Assembly: GCF_004217315.1 (NCBI RefSeq)
Contig: NZ_SGWR01000003.1
Coordinates: forward strand, 558,001-622,000
Source: Corticibacter populi
GTDB taxonomy: Bacteria; Pseudomonadota; Gammaproteobacteria; Burkholderiales; Burkholderiaceae_C
Length of the DNA: 64,000 bases
Reading direction: 5' to 3'
The position numbers were made by a program, and so were the translations under genes. This document shows positions 35,313 through 43,843 of the stretch, in pieces. Below the pieces are notes generated by a model. The model saw only the letters and a list, made by a program, of their open reading frames with translations. It did no database searches and had not been told where the DNA came from. Within the stretch, counting starts at the first letter, position 1. Every line of letters begins with the position of its first letter.

Positions 35313-36746
35313 CTACAGCGGGCTGACCACCGTCACGGCCTGCCAGGGGCCCTGTGTCTGGTCCAGCAGCGCAGCCCAGTACCAGGCCGAGGTGTCGGTG
35401 AAACCGTGCCCGGCGGCATCCTCGATGCGTTCGCAGACCCGCAGTTTCTCACCATTTCGCTCGGCGATGAAGCAGCGCCAGGTGTGCCCGCCCGCCTGCT
35501 GTTCCAGGCGTTCGCCATGCACCCGGTAGCCAATGCCGCGGAAGCAGTCGGCGGCCGGATGCAGCATGCGCGTGGGGCGCAGCACATAACGCCAGACGAG
35601 CACCTCGCGGCCAGTGCTCAGGCGTTCGATGCGGCCGGGGAATTGCGCTGCAAACCGGGCCTCGATTTCACCGAGTGCGAGCGGGCGCAGAGGTCGGCCC
35701 TGCCAGTCGACCGGCCATTCGACGGCAGCATGGGCTGAGGGGCGGGATGGGTGGCCGTCCTGCGCAAAAGGCCCTGGCGCCGCAGCCATCAGTTGCCAGG
35801 CCGCGCACAGCCCGGCGAGCAGCCACAGCGCAGTGGCTGCGCGGCGCGGCGGCAAGACCGTTGGCGCGGAGGCTGTCAGCACCGGCCGGTGCGCCAAAGA
35901 GGCTGCACTGCTGGGCTGCATCAGCCTCCAGACGGCGGCGCAAACCAGCAGCAGCACGGCCAGCCCGATGCCCTCATGCCAGAAGGGGGCCAGTGGTTCT
36001 CCCTGGGACTGCCAGGCTACCAGCACGGTGTTGCGCACGATGTTGCCCGCCAGCACCAGCGCGCCTACCAGCGGCAGCCGGCGCAGAAAGCGGCGGTTGC
36101 CCGCGCCGGCGTGCAGGGCCGCCAGGCAGGCGACGAAGTAGCCCCACCAGGCCATTTGTACGCCGGAGCAGGCGGCATCGACGAGGACCAACTGCCCATC
36201 GACCAGCAAGCTGGCGCCGCTGCGCGCGACCACATGCTGGCTGCTCAGCAACCAGCGCGAGGCTTCGGCCACCAGCACGCGCAGCGGATAGCCCAGGTAG
36301 AACTGCAGCGAGGCCAGCAGCGGCAGCGAGAGCACGGCCAGGCCCAGCAGCGGGGCGCTGGCCAGCTTGACCGGCCGGACCGATAGCAGACAGGCGGTGA
36401 CTGCCAGCATGGCCAGCAGCGCCGAAAGCAGGGCCGGCCCATGCGCATGGGCCAGCATGGCCAGCAGCGTCAGCAGCGCGCCGGCCATCAGCCAGCGGGC
36501 ATCGGCCTGGCGCCGCCATGGCTGCCGCTGTGCCAGGCCCAGCCACAGCAGTGCCAGCAGTGCAAGGATGCCCAGCGGCTCGTCCGATCCGTCGCGCAGG
36601 CGGGCCAGCATCCACAGCGCCTGAGGCCACAGCGCCGCTGCCAGCAACGCCAGACCCCATGCCATGGTGCGGATCCGTGATTTCCGGCTTGATGCGGGCG
36701 CGGGCATGGCCGTGGTGGATGTCGAGGCTTGCGTGGGAGTGGTCAT
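35313..36746 (-). CDS. Exosortase with C-terminal periplasmic domain
   Basis: Exosortases are membrane enzymes that process the PEP-CTERM tails of secreted proteins. This 477-residue protein has about eight to nine hydrophobic helices and the catalytic triad in standard order: Cys193 in VDAACSGVQMAWWGYF, Arg238 in GNIVRNTVLV, His257 in WHEGIGLAVLLL. After a last helix (about 304-320) there is a 150-residue soluble domain with LHPAADCFRGIGYRV, reminiscent of the EpsI-type partners often fused to exosortases. Unlike EpsH/XrtA, it is not next to exopolysaccharide genes; instead it lies 37 bp after a gene for a single PEP-CTERM protein. It may be a dedicated one-target class (XrtT-like naming is possible but I could not verify it). 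Confidence 0.88.
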   Translation of the reverse strand: MTTPTQASTSTTAMPAPASSRKSRIRTMAWGLALLAAALWPQALWMLARLRDGSDEPLGILALLALLWLGLAQRQPWRRQADARWLMAGALLTLLAMLAHAHGPALLSALLAMLAVTACLLSVRPVKLASAPLLGLAVLSLPLLASLQFYLGYPLRVLVAEASRWLLSSQHVVARSGASLLVDGQLVLVDAACSGVQMAWWGYFVACLAALHAGAGNRRFLRRLPLVGALVLAGNIVRNTVLVAWQSQGEPLAPFWHEGIGLAVLLLVCAAVWRLMQPSSAASLAHRPVLTASAPTVLPPRRAATALWLLAGLCAAWQLMAAAPGPFAQDGHPSRPSAHAAVEWPVDWQGRPLRPLALGEIEARFAAQFPGRIERLSTGREVLVWRYVLRPTRMLHPAADCFRGIGYRVHGERLEQQAGGHTWRCFIAERNGEKLRVCERIEDAAGHGFTDTSAWYWAALLDQTQGPWQAVTVVSPL

Positions 36747-36783
36747 GGCACTGGCTGGCTGGTGGGATGGGACAGATGGGGGA

Positions 36784-39114
36784 TCAGCGCGTCCAGCGCT
36801 GGCGTCCTGCGCGATGCTGGCGGCGCGTCAGCAGGGCCAGCAGCGACAGCACCAGCAAGGCCGCGCCCCAGGTGGCGGGTTCCGGCGTGCTGGGCACGGC
36901 AGCGCCAATGGCCAAGGGGCTGACGCCCTCGGGCAGTGGCGTGGGTTGATCCACTGGCGCGCTCACCGCGTCGGCTGCCCTGCGTACCAGTTGGTCGATG
37001 GCGATGAAACTGGTGTAGTCGGTCAGCAGGCCATACTGCAGGCCCAGCGCGGTGATGGCCTGGCGCTGTGAATCGTCGCCCAGCAGGGCTTCCTGGTCGG
37101 AGAGGCCGGCAATGCGGTGGCGCGCCCACAGGTGCCGCAGGGCCTGGTGCAGGGCGGCTGCATCCGCATTGGTGTCTGCATCGGCATTTCCGGCGGCGGG
37201 TGTGGCGCCTGGCGGCACCGGCGGTGTCTGGGCGAAGGGCAGGCGCTGTTCATAGCGCAGCTCGGCGGTGTGGCCCTGCAGGCGCAGGCTGCCCGCCGGC
37301 AGGTCTTCGCGCGTCCCGCGCCATTTGCCGAACAGCACCACGGGGCGCTGGGCGAGCACATCGGGCAGTTGCGGCGGCTCGACGTCGTAGGCATCAATGT
37401 CGTCGAACACTGCCTTGACGCTGGTGAGCACCGGCGTCTCGACCATGCGGCGAAAGCGCTCGGCTTCACTGCGGGCCTGGCGGGCGTCGGTGATGATGAA
37501 GGGCTCGCCCATGCCGGCACGCGCCAGGCCTTCCATCAGATGGCGGTTGACCGAAGAGCCGATGCCGAAGGCGAACACATTGGCCTCGTTGAGGTGCTCG
37601 CGCACCAGTGCGAAGGCCTCGCGCTCGACCGAGACGTAGCCGTCGGTGACGACGATCACGCTGCGCGAGAGCTGTGGTGCCTTGGGCAGGCGGTAGACGC
37701 GCCGCAGCGCCGGCATGAGCTCGGTGCCGCCGCCGCCCTGGTAATGCTCGATGGTGTCGATGGCGCGCTGGATATTCTCGGCCGTGGCTGCCACCGAGCG
37801 CTCGTGCAGCACGCGGTTGCTGCCGGAGAACAACAACACGTTGAAAGTGTCGGTGGGACGCAGGCCGCCGATGAGCTCGCGCAGCATGGTTTTGGCGGTC
37901 TGCAGCGGAAAGCCGTGCATCGAGCCGGAGACATCGACGACGAAGATGTAGTCGCGCGGGCTGATCTGCGCGCTGGGGACGGCCTTGGGCGGCTCGATCA
38001 TGGCGAGGAAGAAGTTCTCGTCATCGCCGCCGCCGTTGCCCGCGTCGCCGCCGTGGGAGACCAGCAGGCCGGCCTCGACCCGATCACCTGCTAGCCGGTA
38101 GTCGAGGATGAAGTCGCGGTTGTGCGGCGGACGGCCCTGGGCGTCGGCGGCGAGGCGCAGGCTGGCCCGGCGACCGTTGTCATCAATGTGCGTCTCAAGG
38201 GCATGGCTGGGAGATTCAATGGCCTTGATGGGGATCGGCGAATCCAGCCGCAGCGCCAGTGTGAAGGCATCGGCCGGGGTGGTGGCGCCGGCGGCCGTGG
38301 CGAGCACGGGCTGGGCGATGGGCGTGTCAAGGGCCTGCGCGGCAGCGGGGCTGTTGTAGCGCGGGCCGACGACCGTGGGGAACACGAACTGGTAACGGCC
38401 ATCGCTGGGTACCAGCAGTTCGGTGTAGCGCAGCTCGACCTGCACCGTGTCGCCCGGCAGGATGTTGGCCACGTTCATCTGGAACACGTTGGGGCGGTGC
38501 TGCTCCAGCAGCGCGGCGGTCTTGCCCGCGCGCTGAGCTTCCTCGTAATCGACGCGGGCCTGCTGCTTCTCGCGGATCTGCGCGGTGATCAGCCGCTCGC
38601 CCAGCCGCACCTGCATGGCATGCACGGCCGCGTGCGTCGAGCCGGGAAACAGATAGCGTGCCTCGATGGCCCGGCTGCCCTCGTTGCGGTAAGTCTGCCG
38701 CACCCTCACGTTGGCGATCACACCGGCGACATGCACGTCCACCTCGGTGGCCTTGAGGGGCAGCGCATCGAGTGCCGGGTCGGCATGGGGCAGATAGAAG
38801 TAGGGACTTTCGGCCTGGCCGGTGCCAGCACCTCCCGCCTGAGTGGCCGCAGGCAGGCAGGCCCAGCCGATGAAGACCAGCCCCGCCATGGCGGCGGCTC
38901 GGCCGAGCTGCCGTGCGGCTGTCCGGCACTGGTCGTGCAGGCGCAGCAGCTCCAGGATGAAGGTCTCGGCCCGGGGACCGTCCACGTCATGGGCGGTTCT
39001 CGGTGCTGTAGACACCATGGCTTGCATGGCCGATGCGGCATGGCGGCGCAGCCGGGGAGGCAGAGGGCGGGAGGTGGCATCGCGGCGGATGGTGTCAGCG
39101 CTGTAGGCGGGCAT
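36784..39114 (-). CDS. VIT and VWA domain protein with PEP-CTERM sorting tail
   Basis: The 776-residue product has a long cytosolic N-terminus and a hydrophobic export segment (about 70-93, ending PAATQAGG). It then has a VIT domain (about 105-240, with TYRNEGSRAIEARYLFPGST and NVFQMNVANILPGDTVQVEL), and a VWA domain (about 388-570) with an intact MIDAS start, DVSGS (394-398). A closing PEP-CTERM signal has TPEPATW (743-749), a hydrophobic helix and Arg-rich end. This is the layout of inter-alpha-trypsin-inhibitor-heavy-chain-like surface proteins. It is presumably exported and cut by the exosortase encoded next. The start at 39114 follows GGAG; a longer form to 39156 is less likely. Function unknown; adhesive or matrix-binding roles are typical of the domains. 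Confidence 0.9.
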   Translation of the reverse strand: MPAYSADTIRRDATSRPLPPRLRRHAASAMQAMVSTAPRTAHDVDGPRAETFILELLRLHDQCRTAARQLGRAAAMAGLVFIGWACLPAATQAGGAGTGQAESPYFYLPHADPALDALPLKATEVDVHVAGVIANVRVRQTYRNEGSRAIEARYLFPGSTHAAVHAMQVRLGERLITAQIREKQQARVDYEEAQRAGKTAALLEQHRPNVFQMNVANILPGDTVQVELRYTELLVPSDGRYQFVFPTVVGPRYNSPAAAQALDTPIAQPVLATAAGATTPADAFTLALRLDSPIPIKAIESPSHALETHIDDNGRRASLRLAADAQGRPPHNRDFILDYRLAGDRVEAGLLVSHGGDAGNGGGDDENFFLAMIEPPKAVPSAQISPRDYIFVVDVSGSMHGFPLQTAKTMLRELIGGLRPTDTFNVLLFSGSNRVLHERSVAATAENIQRAIDTIEHYQGGGGTELMPALRRVYRLPKAPQLSRSVIVVTDGYVSVEREAFALVREHLNEANVFAFGIGSSVNRHLMEGLARAGMGEPFIITDARQARSEAERFRRMVETPVLTSVKAVFDDIDAYDVEPPQLPDVLAQRPVVLFGKWRGTREDLPAGSLRLQGHTAELRYEQRLPFAQTPPVPPGATPAAGNADADTNADAAALHQALRHLWARHRIAGLSDQEALLGDDSQRQAITALGLQYGLLTDYTSFIAIDQLVRRAADAVSAPVDQPTPLPEGVSPLAIGAAVPSTPEPATWGAALLVLSLLALLTRRQHRAGRQRWTR

Positions 39115-39353
39115 GGAAGGCTCCAATCGAAGTGACAGGGGGAACATGCCCGCCACGATGCCGGCCGCCCGTGAACTGCGCTTGAAGTGCCAGGACCCAC
39201 TGTGAAGCCCGTGTGATGACGGTGTGAAAAGCGCACAGTCCCTGGCCTGCGGCGGCGCCGCTCCGCATCAGGGCCTGGCGGCCGCAGGCTTGTGCTATCG
39301 TGCGGGCCTCTGGCGGCCGCGCTGCGTGGCCATGTCGATGTTGTGCCCCCTTT

Positions 39354-39887
39354 ATGTCTCCAAACCTTCCGAATTCTTCCCTCTCCCGGGCGGCCGCGCG
39401 TCAGCCTTTCTGGCGCTGGCTGATGGTGGCACTGCTGGTGGTGGCGCTTGACCATGCGACCAAGTACTGGATCCTGCAGCATTACCAGTGGGGCGATGCG
39501 AGTGTCGTGACCGGCTTCTTCAACATCGTGCGGGCGCACAATACCGGCGCGGCGTTCTCGTTGTTGGCAGACCATGGCGGCTGGCAGCGCTGGTTTTTCG
39601 TGCTGGTGGCTGCTGCTGCGACGCTCTTCATCCTGTGGCAGCTCAGGGCGCATGGCGGGCAGAAGCTGGCGTCCTTCTCGCTGGCCTGCATCATGGGCGG
39701 CGCCATCGGCAATGTGATCGACCGCCTGATGCACGGCTACGTGGTGGACTTCCTCGATTTCCACTGGCAGGGTCGCCATTTCCCTGCCTTCAACGTGGCC
39801 GACATGGCCATCAGCGTTGGCGTCGCCGGCATGCTGCTGGCCGAGCTGCTGCGCTGGCGCCGCGAGCGCAGCCAACCGCAGGCATAG
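39354..39887 (+). CDS. lspA: Lipoprotein signal peptidase (signal peptidase II)
   Basis: Cuts signal peptides from prolipoproteins in the inner membrane. The 177-residue protein has four hydrophobic helices and the family motifs [46 protein letters not shown] (catalytic Asp in IDR) and [14 protein letters not shown] (second catalytic Asp). It is unusual in not sitting with ileS and ispH. No strong ribosome site precedes the ATG; upstream in-frame starts exist but would not match the family. It is divergent from the PEP-CTERM protein gene. Confidence 0.96.
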   Translation: MSPNLPNSSLSRAAARQPFWRWLMVALLVVALDHATKYWILQHYQWGDASVVTGFFNIVRAHNTGAAFSLLADHGGWQRWFFVLVAAAATLFILWQLRAHGGQKLASFSLACIMGGAIGNVIDRLMHGYVVDFLDFHWQGRHFPAFNVADMAISVGVAGMLLAELLRWRRERSQPQA

Positions 39888-39929
39888 AATGGCCATCCAG
39901 TACATTCAACCCGACGAGGAGAAGCCAAC

Positions 39930-40604
39930 ATGAGTGAACCCATTTCCGAAGAAATCCTCAGCCAGCTGCGTGGCGGCTCGCTGAACCAGATGGCCCAGCA
40001 ATTGGGTACCGACACGCAACAGACCGAGCAGGCCATCAGCGCGGCGCTGCCGCTGTTGCTGGGCGCGCTGGCACAGAACGCCCAGCAGCCCGGTGGCGCG
40101 CAGGCGCTGTTCGGCGCCATCGAGCGCGACCATGTGCCCGCTGCCGGGCAGCAGGCACAGGGCCTGGCCGGCGGCCTGGATCTGGGCGGCCTGCTCGGTT
40201 CGCTGCTGGGCAGTGGGACTGGCACTGGGACTGGCAGCAAAGGTGCTGCGGCGGCCCCGCAGTTCAATGCGGAAGCCATCCTCGGGCACATCTTGGGTGG
40301 CAAGCAGGGCCAAGCCGAAAGCGGTTTGAGCCAGGCCACGGGACTCAATGCAGCCAGCGTGCAGAAGTTGCTGCTGATGCTCGCGCCCATCGTCATGAGC
40401 TACCTGGGCAAGCAAGTGGCCAGCGGCCAGGCGCAGTCGGCAGACCAGCTCGGCTCGCTGTTGGGCAAGGAGCGTCAGCAGACCGCGCAGCAGGGCGGCC
40501 TCGCCGGCGGGCTGCTGTCGGCCGTGCTGGATCAGAATGGAGATGGCAAGCTCGACATGGGCGATCTGCTCAAGCTCGGCTCGGGCTTCCTGAACCGCCG
40601 CTGA
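39930..40604 (+). CDS. DUF937 (YidB-like) protein
   Basis: The 224-residue protein starts MSEPISEEILSQLRGGSLNQ and shows the DUF937 pattern: helical, Gln/Ala/Gly-rich, with a LLLGALAQNAQQPGG block. A short Gly-Thr repeat linker (SGTGTGTGSK) is encoded by a small 12-bp tandem repeat. The C-terminus has an EF-hand-like calcium loop, DQNGDGKLDMGDLL. No enzymatic function is established for the family. It follows lspA by 42 bp in the same direction. Confidence 0.85.
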   Translation: MSEPISEEILSQLRGGSLNQMAQQLGTDTQQTEQAISAALPLLLGALAQNAQQPGGAQALFGAIERDHVPAAGQQAQGLAGGLDLGGLLGSLLGSGTGTGTGSKGAAAAPQFNAEAILGHILGGKQGQAESGLSQATGLNAASVQKLLLMLAPIVMSYLGKQVASGQAQSADQLGSLLGKERQQTAQQGGLAGGLLSAVLDQNGDGKLDMGDLLKLGSGFLNRR

Positions 40605-40743
40605 CACCGCACGCGCTTGGCCAATACAAGGCCACAAAGCTCGGCAGCGCCGGTGCCTGGCGGTCGTCGGTGAAGTCGGTTTTGACCTTCAAGCGGGTTG
40701 AGAGAAGGGCGTGGTTCAACACGCTCCCTTTGGGATTGGCCTG

Positions 40744-40893
40744 AGAACCTGTTCACAGTTTTTTCGCGGGTCACGTTGCCCCGGCAGGCGATGCGGTGCA
40801 AGACGCAAACCGCAGTCGGGCCGGTGGCCCGGCGAGGATTTGTCACACCGCAGCGCGCGCCTGCCGGGGCAATCCGAAGGGGCAGGAGGTCAA
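40744..40893 (+). repeat. Palindromic repeat element, copy A (truncated)
   Basis: A 150-bp intergenic sequence starting AGAACCTGTT that matches, at roughly 90% by eye, the reverse complement of 58604-58754 (copy B). It includes the strong partial stem CCCCGGCAGGCG...CGCGCCTGCCGGGG and the inner GGGCCGGTGGCCC. It stops inside GGAGGTCAA, where copy B continues with a nested hairpin and the second terminal repeat, so copy A is shortened at that side. It lies between the convergent stops of the DUF937 gene and the substrate-binding protein gene. Confidence 0.85.
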
Positions 40894-40912
40894 TCGATCC
40901 ACTCGAACATCG

Positions 40913-41911
40913 TCAGTCTGCCGGCATTCGCACGCTGGTGTCCAGATACTCGTTGGTGAACAGCGTGGCGGGGTCGAGCGGCTTGTCGAGTCCGATCAAG
41001 GACTGCACCAAGTCATAGTCGGCCTTCACGCGCTCGGGCGAGAAGGCGCCCAGCGCAACCTGGGTGGTGGTATCGTCGCGCATCAGCTGCTTGATGCGGC
41101 CCCACTGGTCGCGCAGGTTGTCGGGGTTCAGCCCGCTTGCGGCATCGGTCAGTGCCTTCAGGCAGGGTTCGAAGTCCTTGACACAGACTTCATAAGCACG
41201 TTGCGTGGTGGCTGTGAACTGATGCACCACCTCGGGTTTGGCGTCGAGGTAGGCACCGTTGACCACCAATGAGTTGCCATACACGTTCACCCCCACGTCG
41301 CGCCACGCGACGAAGCCCAGGTCGTCGCCGAAATCGCGCACCTTCATGTCGTGCTCGTTGTAGAAGTCACTGATGATGTCCACCGACTTTGACTTGAGTG
41401 CCGCCACCTTGGCCTGGGGGCTCAGGTTCACGAACGTGACGGAGGAGGGGTCGATGCCCACCTTCTTGGCGAAGGCCGGCCACATCAGCCGGGCGGCATC
41501 GCCGGGCGGGTTGCCGATCTTGCGACCCACGAAATCCCTGGGGCTGCCGATGCCGGCAGACTTGCGCCAGTAGAAGCCTTGGGGGCTGTTGGCGTAGATC
41601 ACCATCACGGCCTTGAGGTCGGCGCCTTTGGAGCGCGCCTGCATGGCGGTGGGCAAGTCTGCAATGCCGACTTGCGCGCCGCCGGCTCCAACACGCTGTG
41701 CGGAGGCTGCGGAGCCGCGTCCAGCCTCGATGCTCAGGTTGATGCCGGCCTGCTCATACCAGCCCTGTGCCTTGGCATAGTAGAGAGGGGCATGGTCGGC
41801 GGTGGGCGTCCAGTTGAGCATGAGATTCATGCGCTCGTCGGCCAACGCAGCGTGGGGCAGGGCCAGGGCAGTGCCCAGGATGGACAGTAGGGCAATGGGT
41901 CGGATGCGCAT
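40913..41911 (-). CDS. ABC transporter substrate-binding protein (NMT1/ThiY-like)
   Basis: The 332-residue product has a signal peptide (MRIRPIALLSILGTALALPH, cleavage near ALADERM). Its fold is that of ThiY/SsuA-type periplasmic binding proteins: MNLMLNWTPTADHAPLYYAK, then YEQAGINLSIEAGRGSAASA and VGIADLPTAMQARSKGADLK. This group binds small molecules such as pyrimidines, sulfonates or nitrate, and the ligand cannot be read. GGAGCG precedes the ATG at 41911. It is divergent from a TetR-type gene, which reads toward a permease/ATPase operon; together they form one ABC importer. Confidence 0.9.
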   Translation of the reverse strand: MRIRPIALLSILGTALALPHAALADERMNLMLNWTPTADHAPLYYAKAQGWYEQAGINLSIEAGRGSAASAQRVGAGGAQVGIADLPTAMQARSKGADLKAVMVIYANSPQGFYWRKSAGIGSPRDFVGRKIGNPPGDAARLMWPAFAKKVGIDPSSVTFVNLSPQAKVAALKSKSVDIISDFYNEHDMKVRDFGDDLGFVAWRDVGVNVYGNSLVVNGAYLDAKPEVVHQFTATTQRAYEVCVKDFEPCLKALTDAASGLNPDNLRDQWGRIKQLMRDDTTTQVALGAFSPERVKADYDLVQSLIGLDKPLDPATLFTNEYLDTSVRMPAD

Positions 41912-42178
41912 CGGTGTTCGCTCCAGGAAAAGGAAGGAAGAGGGCGGGTGTGTGATAGCTTCTCCAGTGAAAGCCTGCGAGACCGCGACGCCTTGGGATC
42001 TGTTCTGGCGGCGCTGTGCCTTGTGGATTCTTGTAGCCAACGGCAGCGCTGCTGATAGCAAGAATCTCCTTGCACTGCAACTGCCGCGACAACGGCCCTG
42101 GCTTGCCGCCGAGGTGATGCAGGCCTCCTGGAGACGTGTTGGCTGCATGGGCCGTCATCTAGTAGTGCATTTATAATA

Positions 42179-42194
42179 TCAACTGTTTGGTTAC
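42179..42194. promoter_or_regulatory. Operator-like site 1 (TetR candidate)
   Basis: TCAACTGTTTGGTTAC resembles the perfect palindrome at 42950-42965 (TCAACCAACTGGTTGA). It shares the outer TCAAC and the right arm TGGTT. It lies in the divergent gap between the binding-protein gene and tetR, next to TATAAT (42172-42177), so it could control both. Confidence 0.5.
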
Positions 42195-42242
42195 TAGGCA
42201 ATGCCAGCCTGCATGATGGCTGGCAACAGAAGAGCGCAAGAC

Positions 42243-42908
42243 ATGACCACCACATCCACCCCCCCCTCCCAGAGCAAGAGCGCCAGCACCCGGCGCCAGG
42301 TTTCCAGTGCCTCGGCGCGCGATGCGTTGATTGCCGCCGCCATCGGGGAATTCGCGGCAAAGGGCTTCGCTGGAGCGCGCGTCGATGAAATCGCCGGGGT
42401 GGCAGGCGTGAACAAGCAACTCGTCTACCACTACTTCGAGAATAAGCAAGGCTTGTATCTGGTGGCGCTGGAGTCGGTGTATGCGCAGATTCGCGAGAAG
42501 GAGAAGGCGCTGTCGCTCGATGCCATGGGCCCGCTCGAAGCCATGTCGGAACTGGTTGGCTTCTCGTTCGACTATCTGGCCGAACACCCGGAGTTCATCT
42601 CTTTGCTGACCGATGAGAACCGCAACCGGGGGCGCTACATCCTTGCGTCGGACCGGCTCAAGACCATGCACTCACCCTTCATCGAGATGCTGGAGGCCAC
42701 ACTAAGCCGAGGCGTGGAGGCGGGCGTGTTCCGCGCGGAGTACGACGCCGTGAATCTGTACATCTCCATGGCGGGCGTGTCGTACTTCTTCTTCTCCAAC
42801 AACCATACCTTGTCTGCCATCTTCGGGCGCTCGCTGGATGCCCCCAGCGCCTTGCTGCAGCGGCGCAGGCATGTGATCGCGTTCGTACTGAACGCCTTGC
42901 GGCCCTGA
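42243..42908 (+). CDS. TetR-family transcriptional regulator
   Basis: The 221-residue protein has the TetR N-terminal helix-turn-helix: ARDALIAAAIGEFAAKGFAG, then VDEIAGVAGVNKQLVYHYFE. The helical C-terminal ligand domain includes LLTDENRNRGRYILASDRLK. TetR proteins usually repress neighbouring transport or degradation genes until a ligand binds. Its gene lies between the binding-protein gene and the permease operon of the same importer, and two similar palindromes flank it. Start taken at 42243; an ATG 14 codons earlier is possible. Confidence 0.92.
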   Translation: MTTTSTPPSQSKSASTRRQVSSASARDALIAAAIGEFAAKGFAGARVDEIAGVAGVNKQLVYHYFENKQGLYLVALESVYAQIREKEKALSLDAMGPLEAMSELVGFSFDYLAEHPEFISLLTDENRNRGRYILASDRLKTMHSPFIEMLEATLSRGVEAGVFRAEYDAVNLYISMAGVSYFFFSNNHTLSAIFGRSLDAPSALLQRRRHVIAFVLNALRP

Positions 42909-42949
42909 ACTGGCCCTGGACTGACCATGAAACGCATTACGGCCAAATA

Positions 42950-42965
42950 TCAACCAACTGGTTGA
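42950..42965. promoter_or_regulatory. Operator-like site 2 overlapping the permease promoter
   Basis: TCAACCAACTGGTTGA is a perfect 7-2-7 inverted repeat. Its right arm covers the first bases of the TTGACA -35 box (42962-42967), so a bound repressor would block the polymerase. Its relative at 42179-42194 supports a shared regulator, presumably the TetR protein. Confidence 0.68.
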
Positions 42966-42989
42966 CAAAAGTCAATTCGCGCCTATGAT
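42962..42989 (+). promoter_or_regulatory. Near-consensus sigma-70 promoter of the permease operon
   Basis: TTGACA (42962-42967, perfect) and TATGAT (42984-42989, 5/6) with a 16-bp spacer, about 30 bp before the permease start. Confidence 0.8.
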
Positions 42990-43021
42990 GCAAAGCAGAC
43001 GACTCCCACGAAGGCATCTGC

Positions 43022-43843
43022 ATGACAGCGCACACCCCCGCCGCCGCGGCCAGCCCGCTCCACGCCGCCCCGCCCCCGCGGCGTGACCCTTGGCCCTGGG
43101 GCCGCTGGGCCACGATCATCGGTGTGCATGCCGCGGGCATCGCGTTGTGGGAAGCGGTGGTGCGCATCTTCGCGATCCAGCCGTTCCTGCTGCCCGCGCC
43201 GTCGGCGGTCCTGGCCACGCTCGCCAACCCGCAGTACGCCTGGGTGTCCAACACGGCGGTGACGGCGGTCGAGGTGTTCGGCGGCTATGTGCTGGGGCTG
43301 GTGCTGGGCATCCTCTGCGCGCTGCTGTTCGTGACCAGCAAGCGGCTGATGCTGCTGGTGTTTCCGGTGCTGGTCACGCTCAACATGATTCCGAAAGTGG
43401 CGCTCGGGCCCCTGCTCATCGTGTGGTTCAGCTACGGCATCGGGCCGAACATCCTCATCACCTTCAGCCTGTGCTTCTTTCCCATCCTGATGACCACCAT
43501 CCGGGGTCTGAACGAGACGGAGCCCGACCTGCTGGATCTGGTGCGCTCGCTCAAGGGTTCGCGCTGGCAGCTGTTCCGCTACATCCAGCTGCCTGGCTCG
43601 CTGCCCTACGTCTTCTCGGGCATGAAGGTGGCGACCATCCTGGCCGTGGCGGGCGCCGTCGTGGGGGAATTCATTGCCTCCGACAAGGGCCTGGGCTACC
43701 TGATGATCCAGGTGCAGGCCGCGCTCGACACTCCCGCTGTCTTCATGGCGGTGCTGCTCATCACCGCCATCGGCGTGCTGCTCTACCTGCTGGTTCTGCT
43801 GCTGGAGCGGTTCTTCATCACCCAGGACGCCCGCATCCAATGA
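43022..43843 (+). CDS. ABC transporter permease (SsuC/ThiX-type)
   Basis: The 273-residue protein has six hydrophobic helices and the permease signature around FSLCFFPILMTTIRGLNETE, with the EAA-like loop DLLDLVRSLKGSRWQLFRYI and LPGSLPYVFSGMKVATILAV. This family pairs with NMT1/SsuA-type binding proteins. It is the first gene of a plus-strand operon and overlaps the next gene by 4 bp (ATGA), so the two are translationally coupled. Confidence 0.93.
   Translation: MTAHTPAAAASPLHAAPPPRRDPWPWGRWATIIGVHAAGIALWEAVVRIFAIQPFLLPAPSAVLATLANPQYAWVSNTAVTAVEVFGGYVLGLVLGILCALLFVTSKRLMLLVFPVLVTLNMIPKVALGPLLIVWFSYGIGPNILITFSLCFFPILMTTIRGLNETEPDLLDLVRSLKGSRWQLFRYIQLPGSLPYVFSGMKVATILAVAGAVVGEFIASDKGLGYLMIQVQAALDTPAVFMAVLLITAIGVLLYLLVLLLERFFITQDARIQ

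Noticed and set aside
39354-39887. A functional link between lspA and the exosortase unit
   Set aside because: The genes are divergent, and LspA serves all lipoproteins; adjacency alone is not enough.
40796-40890. Small protein reading NRSRAGGPARICHTAARACR found at both repeat copies
   Set aside because: It is the translation of the palindromic repeat element in two places; it lacks start signals and would be fused to unrelated sequence in each copy.
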